From: Haemaphysalis longicornis
Lineage: Eukaryota; Arthropoda; Arachnida; Ixodida; Ixodidae
Length of the DNA stretch: 64,000 nucleotides
Direction: 5' to 3'
Assembly: GCA_013339765.2 (NCBI GenBank)
Contig: CM023457.1
Span: 26,603,436 to 26,667,435 of the forward strand
Position numbers and translations under genes: made by a program. The notes under the pieces were generated by a model. It was not told where the DNA came from. It was given only the letters and a program-made list of their open reading frames with translations, and ran no database searches. Shown here in pieces: positions 1 to 11,718 of this stretch (position 1 is the first letter of the stretch; each line of letters starts with the position of its first letter).

Positions 1-20
1 ATTTCCGCTGTGGCACTTAC

Positions 21-2773
21 GAGACTGCCAGCTTGAAAAAGTCGTACGCCGCCGTGGGCTTCTTGAACTTCTCGTCAAAGTGCCAGGCCGTCTTCCTGTA
101 CAGCTCCTCCAGCTTCTCGTCGGAGTCGTACTTGAGCGTTTCAGCCACATGCCGCAAAATGCTGTTCACCTGCGCGGAGGAAACGGGACCGATGCCATCT
201 GAGGCGGCCACTCTTTCGGCATCTGCCCGTATTGCACGAGAGCGGGACGACGTGCAAGAAGTTCCACTTACGGCTCGGCCCCTGGCAAACTTCTCCTCGC
301 ACTTTTCGATGTCCTCCGGAGAAACACGTCGTCTTGGACAAGTCAATGTACCCTGCAAGGGACGCCGGTTGAGTTCTAGCGAACGCTGAAGTGTGAGTCA
401 TACCCCTGCTACACTGCCGTCTGAATGCCATTTGACTTAAAGGAGCCATGAAGACAAAATACAAGTTGGGTTTATTACAAAGACTGCTTAGTCCCGACAA
501 AAATGATACCAATATCATCGCAATCTTCGAACAAATAACGGAGATATTAAAGAAAACGTGTGAAGCAGTCGCGACCCCCCTAGCCAATTTCCGCAACTTT
601 TTTATGACGTCACGGAACCTTGTTTGTGCGATTGGCGGCCACCTAACTGAACTGTCGTGACGACACATGACTGGACGTCTGTAATGGGGCCTCTAGTTCC
701 ATTTGACCGCATCACTTGAATGCTAACGTGCAGTTAACGCACTGAAATTATATTTTATTGTGGCCCGTATGACGTCATTCTTGCTCATAACACGTCACTG
801 TGGCGCAAAATTTGAAAGTTTTTAAATACTTCTTGCTTTTTTTTGTTAAAAAAACATCTTTTGTGGCTCTAATGGAGCTGAGTGAGATACTGAATCCTAG
901 TTCTTCCAAATTAAACGAAGTTGTATTTTCTCTTCATGGCTCCTTTAAGAGCAAAGTTGTGCTGCTCCGGGTTTTGAAATGGCATTCAGGACATTCGAGT
1001 CAAATGAGTGCCCCGAGAGACATTTGCGCTCTCGAATGCCGTTTCTCAAATCTCGTGCACAGCGTTCCAAGTCAGCATTACAAATATATTACGGGCGTAC
1101 TTAAAACAAACAAAATATTCTTAATTTCGGGACTTTTTTTACTTTTCGTCTCACTGAAATCATATCAAGATGTAATAATTCATACTCTCAGCACCAGTGC
1201 GAGCAAGCGACAAGCCAGTGTGGCCAGACAGCACAAAAAATGCACTCAAAGTATAAGAAAACCTTGATTGTGATTTAGAAATTAAACAAACTGTTGTCAA
1301 AGCTTGCGTTATTTATAACTTCTCAGTGCCACAGGCTGCTACTAAATTTGATTGTTGCATTATTGTGTAAAAACAGAGCTCTACAGCAGCGCCACACACT
1401 GCACTGCGAGTTAAAGCTTTCAAATGCCATCGAAATTGTAGTGGGCAAGCATGACGGATTTGAATGGCCTTCAAAGCCCCTCATTTGAGTCGAAGGACAT
1501 TGGATTTGAATGACATTCGGATGCCAGTGTAGCAGGGGTATTAGATACTTTGGGCATCAGCGTAGTTAGTTCTTATTATGTTAATATCAAGCAGAGGTGT
1601 TTGTACCTGACAAGCAACACAACTTAGCTGCGGCATAGCCAAGGAGAAGGGTCAGCTTTACACAGATTTGCTGTTTTCTGCTTTGTGTATTTTTAATAAA
1701 TTGTGGATCACCTAAAAAAATACAAATTTGCTATGATCGCCTGCAGTGAAAAATAGGCACTGCAAGAACCATGGAGACAAACAGCATCTTCGTTTCGTTT
1801 GGAACACACCTTACTACCATCAATCTCATTTGACATCCATGACACTGCCACCGCCAAGGAATTGAATGGGCCAGTTTCAAAACACCCGGCTTCTTTATCA
1901 CATTGTGACATACTTTGGGGTCAACCCATGATTAAGCAGTTGGTACACTAGCTCCATGCCAGAAAGTGCAGTCTAGCAGGAACCGAAATCAGGGCTATCG
2001 CCAAATAAACACATTAAAAATTAGAATTAGTACGGCCCTTAACGTGTGTAACACATGTCCATGATTTCCGCCGACAAAGCTCTCAAGCTAAACTTTACAA
2101 CTTGATCTTAACTGAACTCTCAACGCTCCCCCCAGAAAACAAGCAGCCTAAATGCTAAACTACGCCACTGTTTTTTGTAAACACTGCAACAAGAGCACCC
2201 CTGAAATGCCGTCTTGCCCTAGGCTACTGTTTTTTTTTTAAATCCGAATTATTGCATTTCGAGCAGGTTTTCACAACACGGCTATTAGGTAACTCCTTTA
2301 TTGCTAGTAGTTAGCAATAGCATGAATTTAAACCCCAAATAGCTCGGATCAAAAGCCCCCAATACTCGTCCATGAGCGGTTGTGTTTCCATTTCATTAGC
2401 AAAACTCCAAGGATTCACCACCTTTCCTTATTTCCCAATTATTTAGCGTAAGTGAAGCATGCATTGAACTTAGCACGTTTGCTTGGAAAGTAGTAAAGTT
2501 CAGCCCGTATGTGGGAAGTGCGCAGCAGTAGATACCTTTGTCTTTGTCCACCCTGATTACGACGACGCACTCGCTGCGGCCGACGCGGATGAGCTTGTTG
2601 ATGGAACGGATACGACGCCTCGACAACTCGGACAGTAGGATCATGCCCTCGATGTCATTGTACTCCAGCAGACGCACGTAGGCACCCATTTCGGCGATCT
2701 GTCTCACGTTCACCATCACCACGTCCTCGGGCTCCGGGTATTTTTGGGAGTAGAATCGACACGAGAGCGGCAT
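21..2773 (-). CDS. EIF2S1: Eukaryotic translation initiation factor 2 subunit alpha (partial, 5' half)
   Basis: This encodes the alpha subunit of eIF2, which delivers Met-tRNAi to the 40S ribosome and is phosphorylated under stress. Coding exons read on the minus strand are 2773-2536, 352-272 and 169-21. Introns are 353-2535 and 170-271, with GT-AG ends, and a donor at 20-19 leads off the window, so the C-terminal half is missing. The first exon encodes the start of the S1-type domain and the regulatory segment SELSRRRIRS, whose serine is residue 51 counting Met. Later exons give GYIDLSK, RRVSPED and VNSILRHVAE, all typical of the family. An acceptor at about 2790 just upstream of ATG 2773 implies a 5'UTR intron; a possible partner donor lies at 3138-3137. 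Exon 2 holds one extra base near 332, between SK and RRV, which breaks the frame; a sequencing error is likelier than a dead gene because flanking codons are intact. Confidence 0.93.
401..1540. mobile_element. PIF/Harbinger-like MITE in EIF2S1 intron
   Basis: The left end TACCCCTGCTACACTGCC and the complement of the right end, TACCCCTGCTACACTGGC, are TIRs. The flanks TCA (398-400) and TTA (1541-1543) could be a mutated 3-bp target. It is related to 14317-14920. It includes a nested TTAA element, so its own length was about 630 bp before that insertion. The rest of the intron (1541-2535) shows nothing that I recognise. Confidence 0.72.
441..944. mobile_element. 504-bp TTAA-flanked MITE nested in Harbinger-like element
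   Basis: The ends AGGAGCCATGAAGA and TCTTCATGGCTCCT are inverted repeats; similarity continues over AAAATACAA. TTAA flanks at 437-440 and 945-948. The family also has a copy at 30128-30935 in COG5. It lies wholly inside the element 401-1540 in EIF2S1 intron 2. Confidence 0.8.
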
Positions 2774-3577
2774 TGTTGCGGCTGTTTGGCTGGAAGAAAA
2801 ATAACCTCATTGTAAACCCAACCCAACGAAACGGGAGAGGGTGGCAATGCAATACGTTCAGTACACAACATACCGTCGGATCACACAGCAAGACCTTCCC
2901 TCTTTATTCGATCGGCTAACTATACTTCACGTTTAAAAGGAAGAATCCAAGCATATGGGAGGTGTAAAAGCGCCGCAATAAGTTGAGGCCGCCGCTAACG
3001 CCACGCATACCAGGTACCGGCCGGCCCATTTTTTCCCCACATGCCTTGTCAACCGGGCCGGCAGCTGCGGCGTGATCAACGCGAGCCCGATGCTTCGAAA
3101 ACCACATGAAACGAGTACCAACTTCAAAGTGGACTTACGGAAAGTCGTCTTACGTAATCCGGTGCCTTATATACGCGAAAATGCGGCGCACAAACACCGA
3201 AATTCACTCAAATCAACATGTGGCGCGGCTACTCCTGTTACTGGTTGCGAAGAGAACCATGAAAAAGACGAGCCAACCGGATACGCAATAAATAGCCGTA
3301 AGTATGGTACTTTTCTTCTGTACCTTTAAAGGTGTGCCACACATAACGTTTAGAAAGTAGGATAATGTTTGTTTATGTTTTTTAATAATTTCAGCTATTT
3401 CACTCAGAAGAAAGTTTTTTCTAACTTTTGTTATTGTTACGAAACTAGAGGACTGCGTTGACGACGCTTGAATCCATTTCCGCTTTCCTTTTCATGTCTG
3501 CCTTGAGCCGGTGAACACCGTACGGGAGACTTCTTCGTAATTCTCATCTATCGCCGAGGACATATTTGATCAGCAAT
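2774..3577. promoter_or_regulatory. Divergent promoter region between EIF2S1 and RPS12
   Basis: About 800 bp separate the two start codons, and the genes point away from each other, so both promoters must lie here. On the minus strand there is a TATATAAGG at 3173-3165 and a splice donor GTAAGT starting at 3138, suggesting a short EIF2S1 5'UTR exon around 3139. These two signals are too close for both to be used as a simple TATA promoter plus exon 1, so one is probably incidental. On the plus strand, pyrimidine tracts starting with C at 3483 and 3530 could be the TOP start of RPS12. The 3483 start would put a six-codon upstream ORF at 3494 in the leader. The start 3530 would not. No RNA evidence is available. 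Confidence 0.5.
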
Positions 3578-5894
3578 ATGTAAGTAGTGTTTTGCAAATA
3601 GTAACATCTTTATTGTGCGTTCAGTGCAGTATTTTATGTTCTGTACTCGTAGGTGTGCTGGAATTAGTTCGTAAATATTGGTGCACGACACGCTGTGAAT
3701 GCTTCGCGCGGCAATGTTTTAATCGCATATGTGATTGCTTTCTCACTATGTAGGGAGGCGATAGCGGCAAGTGGCGAGCCCATGGATGTCTACACAGCCC
3801 TTCAAGAGGTCCTCAAGATGGCCCTGATGCACGACGGCCTTGCTCGTGGCCTCCACGAAGCGGCAAAGGCCCTCGACAAGTGAGCAGTTCGCATGGTTTT
3901 CTGCTCGCGTTACCTCAACGGGCTGTGGCAGTTGTAGCTGAGAGGCACCTTTGTCGCTTGCTGTGTGTAGATCAGCGTTCGCCTAAAATGCTGAAGGGTA
4001 CCGCAGGTGGTTTAGTATTCGTTGCCAGCCTTTGGAATGGTCAGTTTAGTGATCGGTGGTAACGCAGCCACATTTACCGTTGGCTGGCTGGCTGGCAAGG
4101 CGTGTGATCTGATGAGCAATCCTAGCAGCGTAAGTGGTTGGAAAATTGTTGGTGCATGATATGCAGCCAGCTGGATGTCGCACTGGAGTGGCGTCGTTTG
4201 CAGATGTTGCGTGTTGTAGTGTGGCGTGGTGGTTTTAAAGAGCGGTTCTATGTGCATTGTGGTGTCACGAGAAGCGCGGCGATTTGGCCAAGGCGGTTTA
4301 TTTTGCTGTGTTCGCTGGCCGCTTCGGCGGGTTGGGTGCGCATATTTGATCAGAGCAATGTTTTGTTTAGGATCTAAATGGCCTGCCGTGAGTTTCTGCT
4401 GCCACTGACCATTGGCAATTGTTTGTGTGCAGGCGTCAGGCCCACTTGTGTGTCCTCGCCAACAACTGTGACGAGACGAGTTATGTGAAGCTCGTCGAAG
4501 CCCTGTGTGCCGAACACCAGATCAACCTCATCAAGGTGAGATGGGAGGAGCCGTAAGGGATTTAGTGGCTGCGAGCTTGTGTCCCGACTTATAATCGGGC
4601 CAACATGGAGCTGACATTTGTCCATGATGTTGACTGAATGAGCAGGCCTGATCTACAGTCATCATCGAGCCTAGCTTTCTTGCACTTGAACACATCCGCT
4701 TGCATGAACCTCGCCATATGTTCAAAACTGTGATGGTAGTGGTAATCACCTGTAGCTAAGTCTGATAATGGTTGTTGTGGAATTTTTAGAGTATAGTGTT
4801 TCAGTGCAAAGAAAAGTTGGGTGCTTTTTGTCAAAGAACACCTGTTCTCAGTGCTGCACACTGGCGAGGTGTACGAGCGAAAAGCATTCTAGCACTATGA
4901 TCCTATATCGGGGACAGCTTCCTGTGACAATGGAGAGAAAGCAACGGGGGGGAGTGGGATACCTAACTGTTTTCTATTACTGCACCAAAATAGTTCCCGA
5001 TAAACTGGTTTTAGTTTCGCCATGACAGATACGCATTTGCTACAGTTAATTTCTTCGCATGAGCTCTGTGGATGAGTCTGCTGAACCACGATGACCGAGC
5101 ATGCAGGCACATTGGCGTCTCCTTCTCTACCATGTCACTTGTTTCTAAACACAAGCCACCGCTTTGACTTCATAAATTATACCGTGGACGATGCCGCCTC
5201 ATTCTCAAGCTTCTTGAATATCCTACGTGGCGAGCTACCAGCAGGAACTGAATCTGCCGTCGACAAGGACGCCATGTTTTATTTTATTATATTTGGATGA
5301 GAACCTATGCGACGCATAAACCCGAAAATCTACAAGTAATGCTCTCTGTTTCACGTGTTCTGGCTAATAATTTAGTAGCATTATCAATCCAAGGCTAAGA
5401 AATAAGAAGTACTTATTTTTGAATAGCTTAGGTTACACTCAGCAAATTATTTTTGCTGAACTACTTACAGTGAAATGACGTGGTTCGGCTCTGTAGCCTT
5501 GATTGCACTTCCACAGAAAGTTGTCCCCGAGTATAGTGGAGGGCTGTTGCGTGTGTGTGCGTGATGAGAAACAGACTCCCTCTCCTGAAGAGAGAACCCT
5601 GTGTGGAATTGTTACCCCCTGATCTTGCACACACACACGCACTGTGCACGAAAGCGCCTCTGCCCTGGCTCTACCCACCCTTGTTGACGATGCCTCGTGG
5701 TGTGTGTGTGTGCTGCCCCCATCCAGGTGGACAGCAACAAGAAGCTTGGCGAGTGGGCCGGCCTGTGCAAGATCGACAAGGAGGGCAAGGCCCGCAAGGT
5801 CGTCGGCTGCAGCTGCGTCGTGGTCAAGGACTACGGCAAGGAGACACAGGCGCACGACGTGCTCACAGACTACTTCCAGTCCAAGAGGGGATAG
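3578..5894 (+). CDS. RPS12: 40S ribosomal protein S12 (eS12)
   Basis: A small-subunit ribosomal protein of the eL30/eS12 fold. Exons are 3578-3579, 3754-3879, 4433-4535 and 5727-5894, giving 132 aa, the same length as the human protein. The start codon itself is split: AT ends exon 1 (donor GTAAGT at 3580) and G opens exon 2 after the acceptor TAG at 3751-3753. The protein begins MEAIAASGEPMDVYTALQEV and ends in SKRG. Strongly conserved stretches include HDGLARG, EAAKALDK, LVEALCAEHQINLIK and KVVGCSCVVVKDYGKE. The in-frame ATG at 3782 would give a protein lacking nine residues, but the split ATG restores the usual N-terminus and length. No frame breaks are seen. The gene is divergent from EIF2S1. 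The introns hold no element I could identify. Confidence 0.96.
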
Positions 5895-5920
5895 GCACCG
5901 CATGGGCTGGGTCGGCTTGC

Positions 5921-5926
5921 ATTAAA
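5921..5926 (+). terminator. RPS12 polyadenylation signal (ATTAAA)
   Basis: ATTAAA lies 26 bases after the RPS12 stop codon, which would give the very short 3'UTR usual for ribosomal protein mRNAs. No canonical AATAAA is nearer. The assignment rests on position and motif only. Confidence 0.5.
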
Positions 5927-6331
5927 CGAAAATGCGGAACCATACTCTCGTTTCTCAGCTACTGGGCGTTGTCATAATTCCCGTCAGAAGTTGTAGAACG
6001 TTGTTGCTCATTTTTGGGTGTCTGTGTGCCCAGCGCAATGTTTAATATCTCCGTTAACAAGCTGTGTTCACAGCTTTATTCAGCAGGTACCGTTATATCG
6101 CAGCCAAACTAAAGCAAGAGCTCTAAGCTACAAATGTGTGTATATTGCTGCAGTTTTCTAAGCTGTGTCTGTCCAAATTTTATGGCAGCAGCTGTGTGGT
6201 CGTGCGTCTACCTGCATCATGCAAGGTTGGCAATGTGTGGCAACGCAGAGTACAACATAGCCTTTCCCTTTTCCAGGTGCCCTTTGTTGATGTTTAAGTT
6301 GTACTTCTGTCGAATCGCATTGTGGGTAGGC

Positions 6332-6359
6332 TGCTTGACGATGTCAGCATCGTCAAGCA
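6332..6359. repeat. Perfect 12-bp inverted repeat (hairpin)
   Basis: TGCTTGACGATG at 6332-6343 is followed by the loop TCAG and by its exact complement at 6348-6359. It lies about 440 bp past the RPS12 stop. It might be chance, part of an old element or a structured RNA end; nothing else supports a function. Confidence 0.6.
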
Positions 6360-7879
6360 CTTAGTGTCTTGTGTAATGGTGGTGGAAGTTAAATCCACTG
6401 CACATAAAAAGTAATCGCTTGAAGTTGAACCCACTGTGATGGCTGAGATAATGCTGCTGAGCCAAAGGGCATCGCAGCCATTTTTCTGGTTTTCTTGAGA
6501 TGTGGGCTCATTTTACAGATCTCCAGGCGGTTCACAGTTAATCTGGGGCCCCCCACTCCAGCATGTCTCTTAGCTTAATTGTAGTTTTGGCACGCAACTG
6601 TAATCGAGTTACCAACCACTGAAAATTGAATATTTCTAAACTGTTAAATGCTTTTCTCCGAGAAAAGTTGTGCAGGGTTGGAACAGCTGCACCATTGAGC
6701 GCCAAACTTGTTTTCCTGCGTCGAACTGCCCCTGTTGCGTAAAACTCGTTTATCAGTGCCATCCTGCGCTGCAGTGCCTCGATAGGGCCGCGATATACGA
6801 CCGCCATGATGCCCAGCGACTGAAAATTTGGCTGAAACATGTTTTCGGTTTCATCAAGGCGTTCCTGGTTTCTGTTTCATCAAGGCTACTGCAGCTGTGG
6901 TAGTTCACTTTGGCTTAGCCGTAAGGCTGCTGACACAATGTGCCATCTTCACCTTTTCTTAGCATTTCCTTGTGTTGAATTTGTAAGGTTTTGTTTCCCG
7001 GTGTCGGCCGCTGCGCCACAGTCAATGAAAAATGGCCAAAAGTAAAATGTTTTTCGGGCTCACAGCATACAGATAGAATAATATTCGTATGAAGAATTGA
7101 GGTGAACATCAATTGATTCACCCATTTTTGGAGATTGTAGCTTTGCTGCCTGCAACTTTCCGCAGCTGCATGTATTGAACCGACAGGGTCTCGGACGTCT
7201 TTTCGGTTTCTGGGTGTTGTAATTTCGCTTGTTAATTCGGTTTCGCGTTTCCGCCGCACCGCGGCGCGTTGTTGAAAACGAAAGCCGTGAGGCAATCAAC
7301 TATTACTCATTTTGCCTGTGAACTTTGCGGTTTGGTTTGCTTAGTGAAGGATGGTCCAACATGAATGATGTCCTCTAATACGCTCTAGTTACGTATTCTA
7401 TGGTGTAATTTAGTCTACACTCGCAACCCTGTGATGGCCCAAAACAAGGCCATGTTGAGCTTCGCACACGCTGACACCACTGTTGATCAGAAAAAATTCA
7501 GGCAAACACGTTTTATTATGGAATGCTGCCGTGAGTTCGCACAAACACTGCCATTTACTGCGCACGAAGCAAGGCCTGTTATCTGATCTCTTTCAACTAT
7601 GCGCGCAAAGTTTAACTTTTCAACAATAGTAACGCGGTGTGCTGTGCTGGGTAGATTACCCCGCATTTTGTAAACCTCCAGATATAGCAGTAACAAGAAC
7701 GGCATTTTGTGGTTCACGGTAGGTTCGTAGTATTACCCCGCATTTTGGCAGAATGCATCCATATGATAGCACAAGAACGGCATAAATTTTGGTTCAGGGG
7801 ACTTGCACATAGGCTTCTAGTAGGGAGATTAGGGGGGCACCATAATGCTGTGATAGCACGAGTCGCGTTTACATCCCCG

Positions 7880-8095
7880 CCGCCGCGGCCTCTTTCGATG
7901 GAGGCGAATGTAATTGGCACGCCCGTGTGTTCGAGGTTCGGCGACACTTACACATCCCCAGGTTGTCAAATTAATCCGGGCCCCTTCTGCGGAGATTAGG
8001 GAGGCACCATAATGCTGTGAAATGGTGTTACATCTGCTGCGTTGCATTTCTGGTCGGCGCGTTACAAACCCTCTACAATCAATCTCCAAACGGCC
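7880..8095 (+). mobile_element. Diverged Ruka-like SINE copy
   Basis: The stretch shows in order the SINE body landmarks seen in the better copy at 48365-48555: a GGAGGCGAA phrase, a CGTGTGT phrase, TCGGCG, the CCCCAGGTTGTCAAATTAATC block, GGTCGGCGCGTTA and the CAATCAAT-type tail. About 35-60 bp of unrelated sequence interrupts the 3' part. A phrase ending GGCACCATAATGCTGTGA occurs both before (7833) and inside or after the body (8003), suggesting local duplication. The head with Pol III boxes is missing or degraded. Confidence 0.55.
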
Positions 8096-8704
8096 AATAA
8101 TTCTGTGAAATGGTGTACATGGCTGCTCCAAGCATTTCTGCTGTACAAACTCCTTCAAAAGGCCTTTTACCTGCTCCCAGGACTGCTCCAAACCCCTGTA
8201 CCCTGTTCCACCCTTGGCGGCTGTGTCAAAAGTGCCACTTTCCTTTTTCAGCAATCTTCTGGCATATTTGCTGATCAAAATGGACGTATTGGTAGTCCGG
8301 CATGAGTGTTGGTACTAGGCGAGCCTACACTTACTGGGTCACGAGTAAACTATCAACTGTGTTTGCATGTTGTACCGAAGTCTTGTAGCTGAGGCAGCAT
8401 AAATGAAAAAGATTTAGGTTAGTTAGGGTTAAAGCCTGCTGGTCACGCCTTGTGTTTTTTCTACTTTTCTTTCTCTCATTTTCTCCTTTTATGTCCCGCT
8501 GTCCTTTCTTTCCCTTTCAGGTATCCCTCCCCCTAAGGTAGCCAACCGGGCATTATTCGTTAACCTCCCTGCCTTTCCTGTACTATTCCTGCCTTCCTGA
8601 GTATAAAAGGATTGAAAGTCTGTGACATGCAGGAAGCGTCTCCTTGGGAAAGGTTGTGGAATACTAGAGAACATTAATATAACCAATAAATTGCCATGCA
8701 ACAG

Positions 8705-8840
8705 TGGCTAAGTCGCGCCACTGAGCCCAAGGGCTTGGGTTCAATTCCCCGCTGTAGCGGCTGCTTTTCTAATAAGTGCGAAAAACAAAAACACTTGCGT
8801 GTTAAAATTTTGGTGTACGTTTGAGAGTCCAGGTGGCAAA
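8705..8840 (+). mobile_element. tRNA-derived SINE (Ruka-like), 3' truncated
   Basis: The tRNA-like head is visible: an A-box-like TGGCTAAGTCG at 8705, then a B-box-like GGTTCAATTCC at about 8748, followed by CGCTGTAGCGGCTGCTTTTCT, the transition also found in the SINE at 48365 and in that at 10516. The 3' half fades after GTCCAGGTGG near 8840. It is a retroposed Pol III element, not a functional tRNA. Confidence 0.65.
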
Positions 8841-10515
8841 GCGGCTGCCACACAGCAACCACCGCAGGCAGCACACGGACATTCAGTGGCGTCGGCGCAA
8901 ATGCACAGCGTGTGGGTGAAGCCGAAGTTTGTCAAGCAATAGCTTTTTTTTTTTTTTTTCATGCCGAGAGGACTTCGTGAACACGCACATTTTCTGATGG
9001 TCCGTGCCCTTACTTTTCCCCCTATCCCTCTCTTCATACAACCCCCCTCCCTCCCCCTTGGAGTGAAGGTGCGGTTAGCGCTCTCACTTGCAGACGCATG
9101 AGGCACTAAGAATGGAGTCGTTTTCTGGGTTGTTGAGTCTAAAATGGGTACGCTCAGCTTTGGGTTTTTTTTTTTTTTTTTTTTTGGAATTAGACACCAC
9201 TGTTGTACCTGAGAGGTGTCCCTCATGCTGGGAAAAGACGCCTCAAATCAGCATGCTTTGCTGCTGATGGCGAGCAGGGCAATGTTTTTGCCGCAGCTTG
9301 GTAATAGTCCTCTTCTTCAATTGCGTTGATTTTTCATTTCGCACAATACCCTCAAGCTTCAGCTTGGTTCCCCAGTAGGCACTAGTGACAGCACTGTAAT
9401 GCCCATCTTGCTATGTGTCACGAGTATCATTGCCTTTTTAAAATATGCAATAGTCTCGACGCACCACTTTATTGCATAACCACCTCCACGCAATCAACAC
9501 ACAGTATTAATACACGCAGCACAGTCGTCTTGGGTGATCTCAGTTTGACGTGACGTTCCAACACTGGCATTCGTCATTTTTTCAAGTGTTGTAGTGCCAT
9601 GCATGGCTCGCTTGGTACTATTCATGTTTTTCAAGCGCAAGACGCAAGTTGTCACCAGTGGCCCCCGTATCAACCCCAAGAAAGACTCGTCTTAAAAATT
9701 TCTTGAAATTTGTGCGCCGTTTGCTTGGACATGGTCCCCGTGATGGCCGCACAGCACCATTAGGGCTAACTGCCCAGCGCCGCTGACACTGGGATGCTGC
9801 CCCGGCAACAAAGCGTGTGCGCTGGCTTCGAGCGCTAGGCTAGTTGGCTGGCATTAGGCATTAGGGTTAGTTGCCTGGTGCCGCTGACACAGCGGCAAAA
9901 GCCGGCTAGTGGCCGGCTTCCCTGCCAGATTGCTCTGCTTAGGGCTTCTCTGCGGAGGTCTGGAACCGCGCAGGTCGGACAAAGCAGCTGATGTTCTTCG
10001 ACCCCGAGAGAAGGTGAGCCTTCCCACAGGAGACTGACCAAATTGGCGGCCACGGACGGCTTAACGAGCTCGTGGGGACTCCGTCCTCCACCCAATCTAG
10101 GGACAGCCTGTCCAGTGCATGTTCCATATTATGACCGAGCAACAAAGCTTGGTTTGTCGACATTGCTTGGCTCCGAGCTAATCATTGGCACCTCCTGAAC
10201 CCTCAGCGGCGTCCTCGCGATGCCATGTGGTGGGTTGCGGCTTTGGCACTCGTTTTCTAGTTTGTTAGCCAAGTAACACGGTCCATTTATAGTCGCGAAC
10301 CCCACATTCTGGCGCCCAAGGGCCTCCAGAGTTCCACAAGGCAAAATGATACCAGTGAAGTACTAATGCACCAGTACAGCAGTTTGACAATCAGCCTCTG
10401 GAACTCCTTCTTTTCAGTTGATTGTGGGGGTGTAGCCGTCTCATAGCTTGCATAATGAACGTAAATGGTCTCGCATTTCCTCCTGATGATATACATCTTG
10501 AACTTGCTCGTCACA

Positions 10516-10735
10516 CCTGCAGCCGTGGCTAAGGGGTTGTGCTGGTGAGCCCTGGGTTGCAGGGCTTGATACCCGGCTGCAGTGGTTGCTTTTTAGATGA
10601 AGGCGGAAAGTGGAAATGCCTGTGTGTCGAAATTGCAGCACATTTTAGAGATGTCCAGGCGGTCAAAGTAAACTTGGAGCCCTCCACTTCAGTGCACCTC
10701 ATAGCCCATGCATAACTTTGGCGCTGTAAGCCTGA
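10516..10735 (+). mobile_element. tRNA-derived SINE (Ruka-like)
   Basis: An A-box-like CCGTGGCTAAGG and B-box-like GGCTTGATACCC head is followed by CGGCTGCAGTGGTTGCTTTT, then GAAATGCCTGTGTGT, GATGTCCAGGCGGTCAAAG, GGAGCCCTCCACTTC and CACCTCATAGCCC. The order is that of the other SINE copies in the window. It directly abuts the Tigger-like repeat that begins near 10738. Confidence 0.75.
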
Positions 10736-10737
10736 AC

Positions 10738-11718
10738 ATTTCAAAAGGTAACCCTTACCTTTCTCCTTGTTGCATTTCGAGCTCAATGACCCGGAACATA
10801 AGTACATGAAATTACAACAGAGCAGAGTTCACTTGAGAAAGCCGGACTGCGTTTTTATTTACAGTTGCGTCCACTTATAACAATACGTTATAACAATATA
10901 TCGGATTAACGATGAGCAGCTATGGCACCGTGAACTTTTGTATTCTTTCTATGGTAAAATAAACCACTTATTACAATGCTCCAGTGCCACGATATCGGAT
11001 ATAACAATTGAATCCGGGTATATTGTGCACCAAAAGTGCAACAGTGACGACTCTAATGACGTGGTTGCGCAGCCTACTCAGGTAGTGTCTTCGTAGAAAG
11101 CCCAATGCGTGACACATTCCCTCGGGGACTTTGTTTCCGCCAAGGACATTTACCTCAGCTAGGTGAAGCACCTGTAGATGCTCTCGGAAAAGATTTGCGC
11201 TAGCTTCACACGCGGCAAACAAAGGTGACCGACTGTGGCTTCTTTTTTGCAAATTAGTAGTAGTGCGGCCTTGCTGGCATGCGAATAAAATGTTTTGAGC
11301 TCTGTTCCGTCTTTTTATTTTGCAACCCGCATATAACAATTATCGGTTATAACGATGGTATTTCCTTGGCACTTGGATATTGTTATAAGTGGACTAGACT
11401 CTATTTGATGACGGATGTGATCTTCGTCAGGTGGATACTCGCAGCACTGAGCAGGATGGTTTTCCACAGTGTCCACGAACAAGAGGCCTTTGTACTTCTG
11501 CAGTTTAGGACTACAGGGAGTTTTTCCAAGTAGCTTCTCAGCCTCCTGGTCAAATATTTATTCGTTATATCCGATATCGCGCACGGCTCTCACGGTTTCA
11601 GTTTCATTATAAAAGAATAAATGTCATTGAAATAAAGCGTGACCAGCCAAAGTTTGTATTTAGTTCGCTATAGCCGATAATTGGCTATATCAGTTTTCGT
11701 TATAATGAGGTTCAACTG
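10738..11718 (+). mobile_element. Tigger-like nonautonomous DNA transposon (copy 1), interrupted
   Basis: The segment matches 63110-63442 over two blocks: 10738-10860 and 11404-11640. Shared landmarks include CCTTTCTCCTTGT, AAATTACAACAGA, CAGTGTCCACGAACAA, CCAAGTAGCTTCTCAG and GTTATATCCGAT. Its right end reads CGTTATAATGAGGTTCAACTG at 11698-11718, complementary in pattern to the left end of the other copy (CAGTCAAACCTCGTTATAAC at 62964). CAGT termini and TA targets are typical of pogo/Tigger elements. No transposase frame is present. A 540-bp element is inserted inside it. Confidence 0.7.
10862..11401. mobile_element. 540-bp TIR element nested in Tigger-like copy 1
   Basis: The termini share TCCACTTATAACAATA: it follows CAGTTGCG on the left at 10862 and its complement precedes the right end at 11401. 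TA dinucleotides flank it at 10860-10861 and 11402-11403. The homologous copy near 63230 lacks the insert and has a single TA, which shows the empty target. There is no coding capacity. Confidence 0.75.

Noticed and set aside
4536..5726. snoRNA genes in RPS12 introns, as in vertebrates
   Set aside because: Box C and D look-alikes (ATGATGT, CTGA near 4625-4640; GATGA near 5070) are imperfect and badly spaced, with no terminal stem seen.
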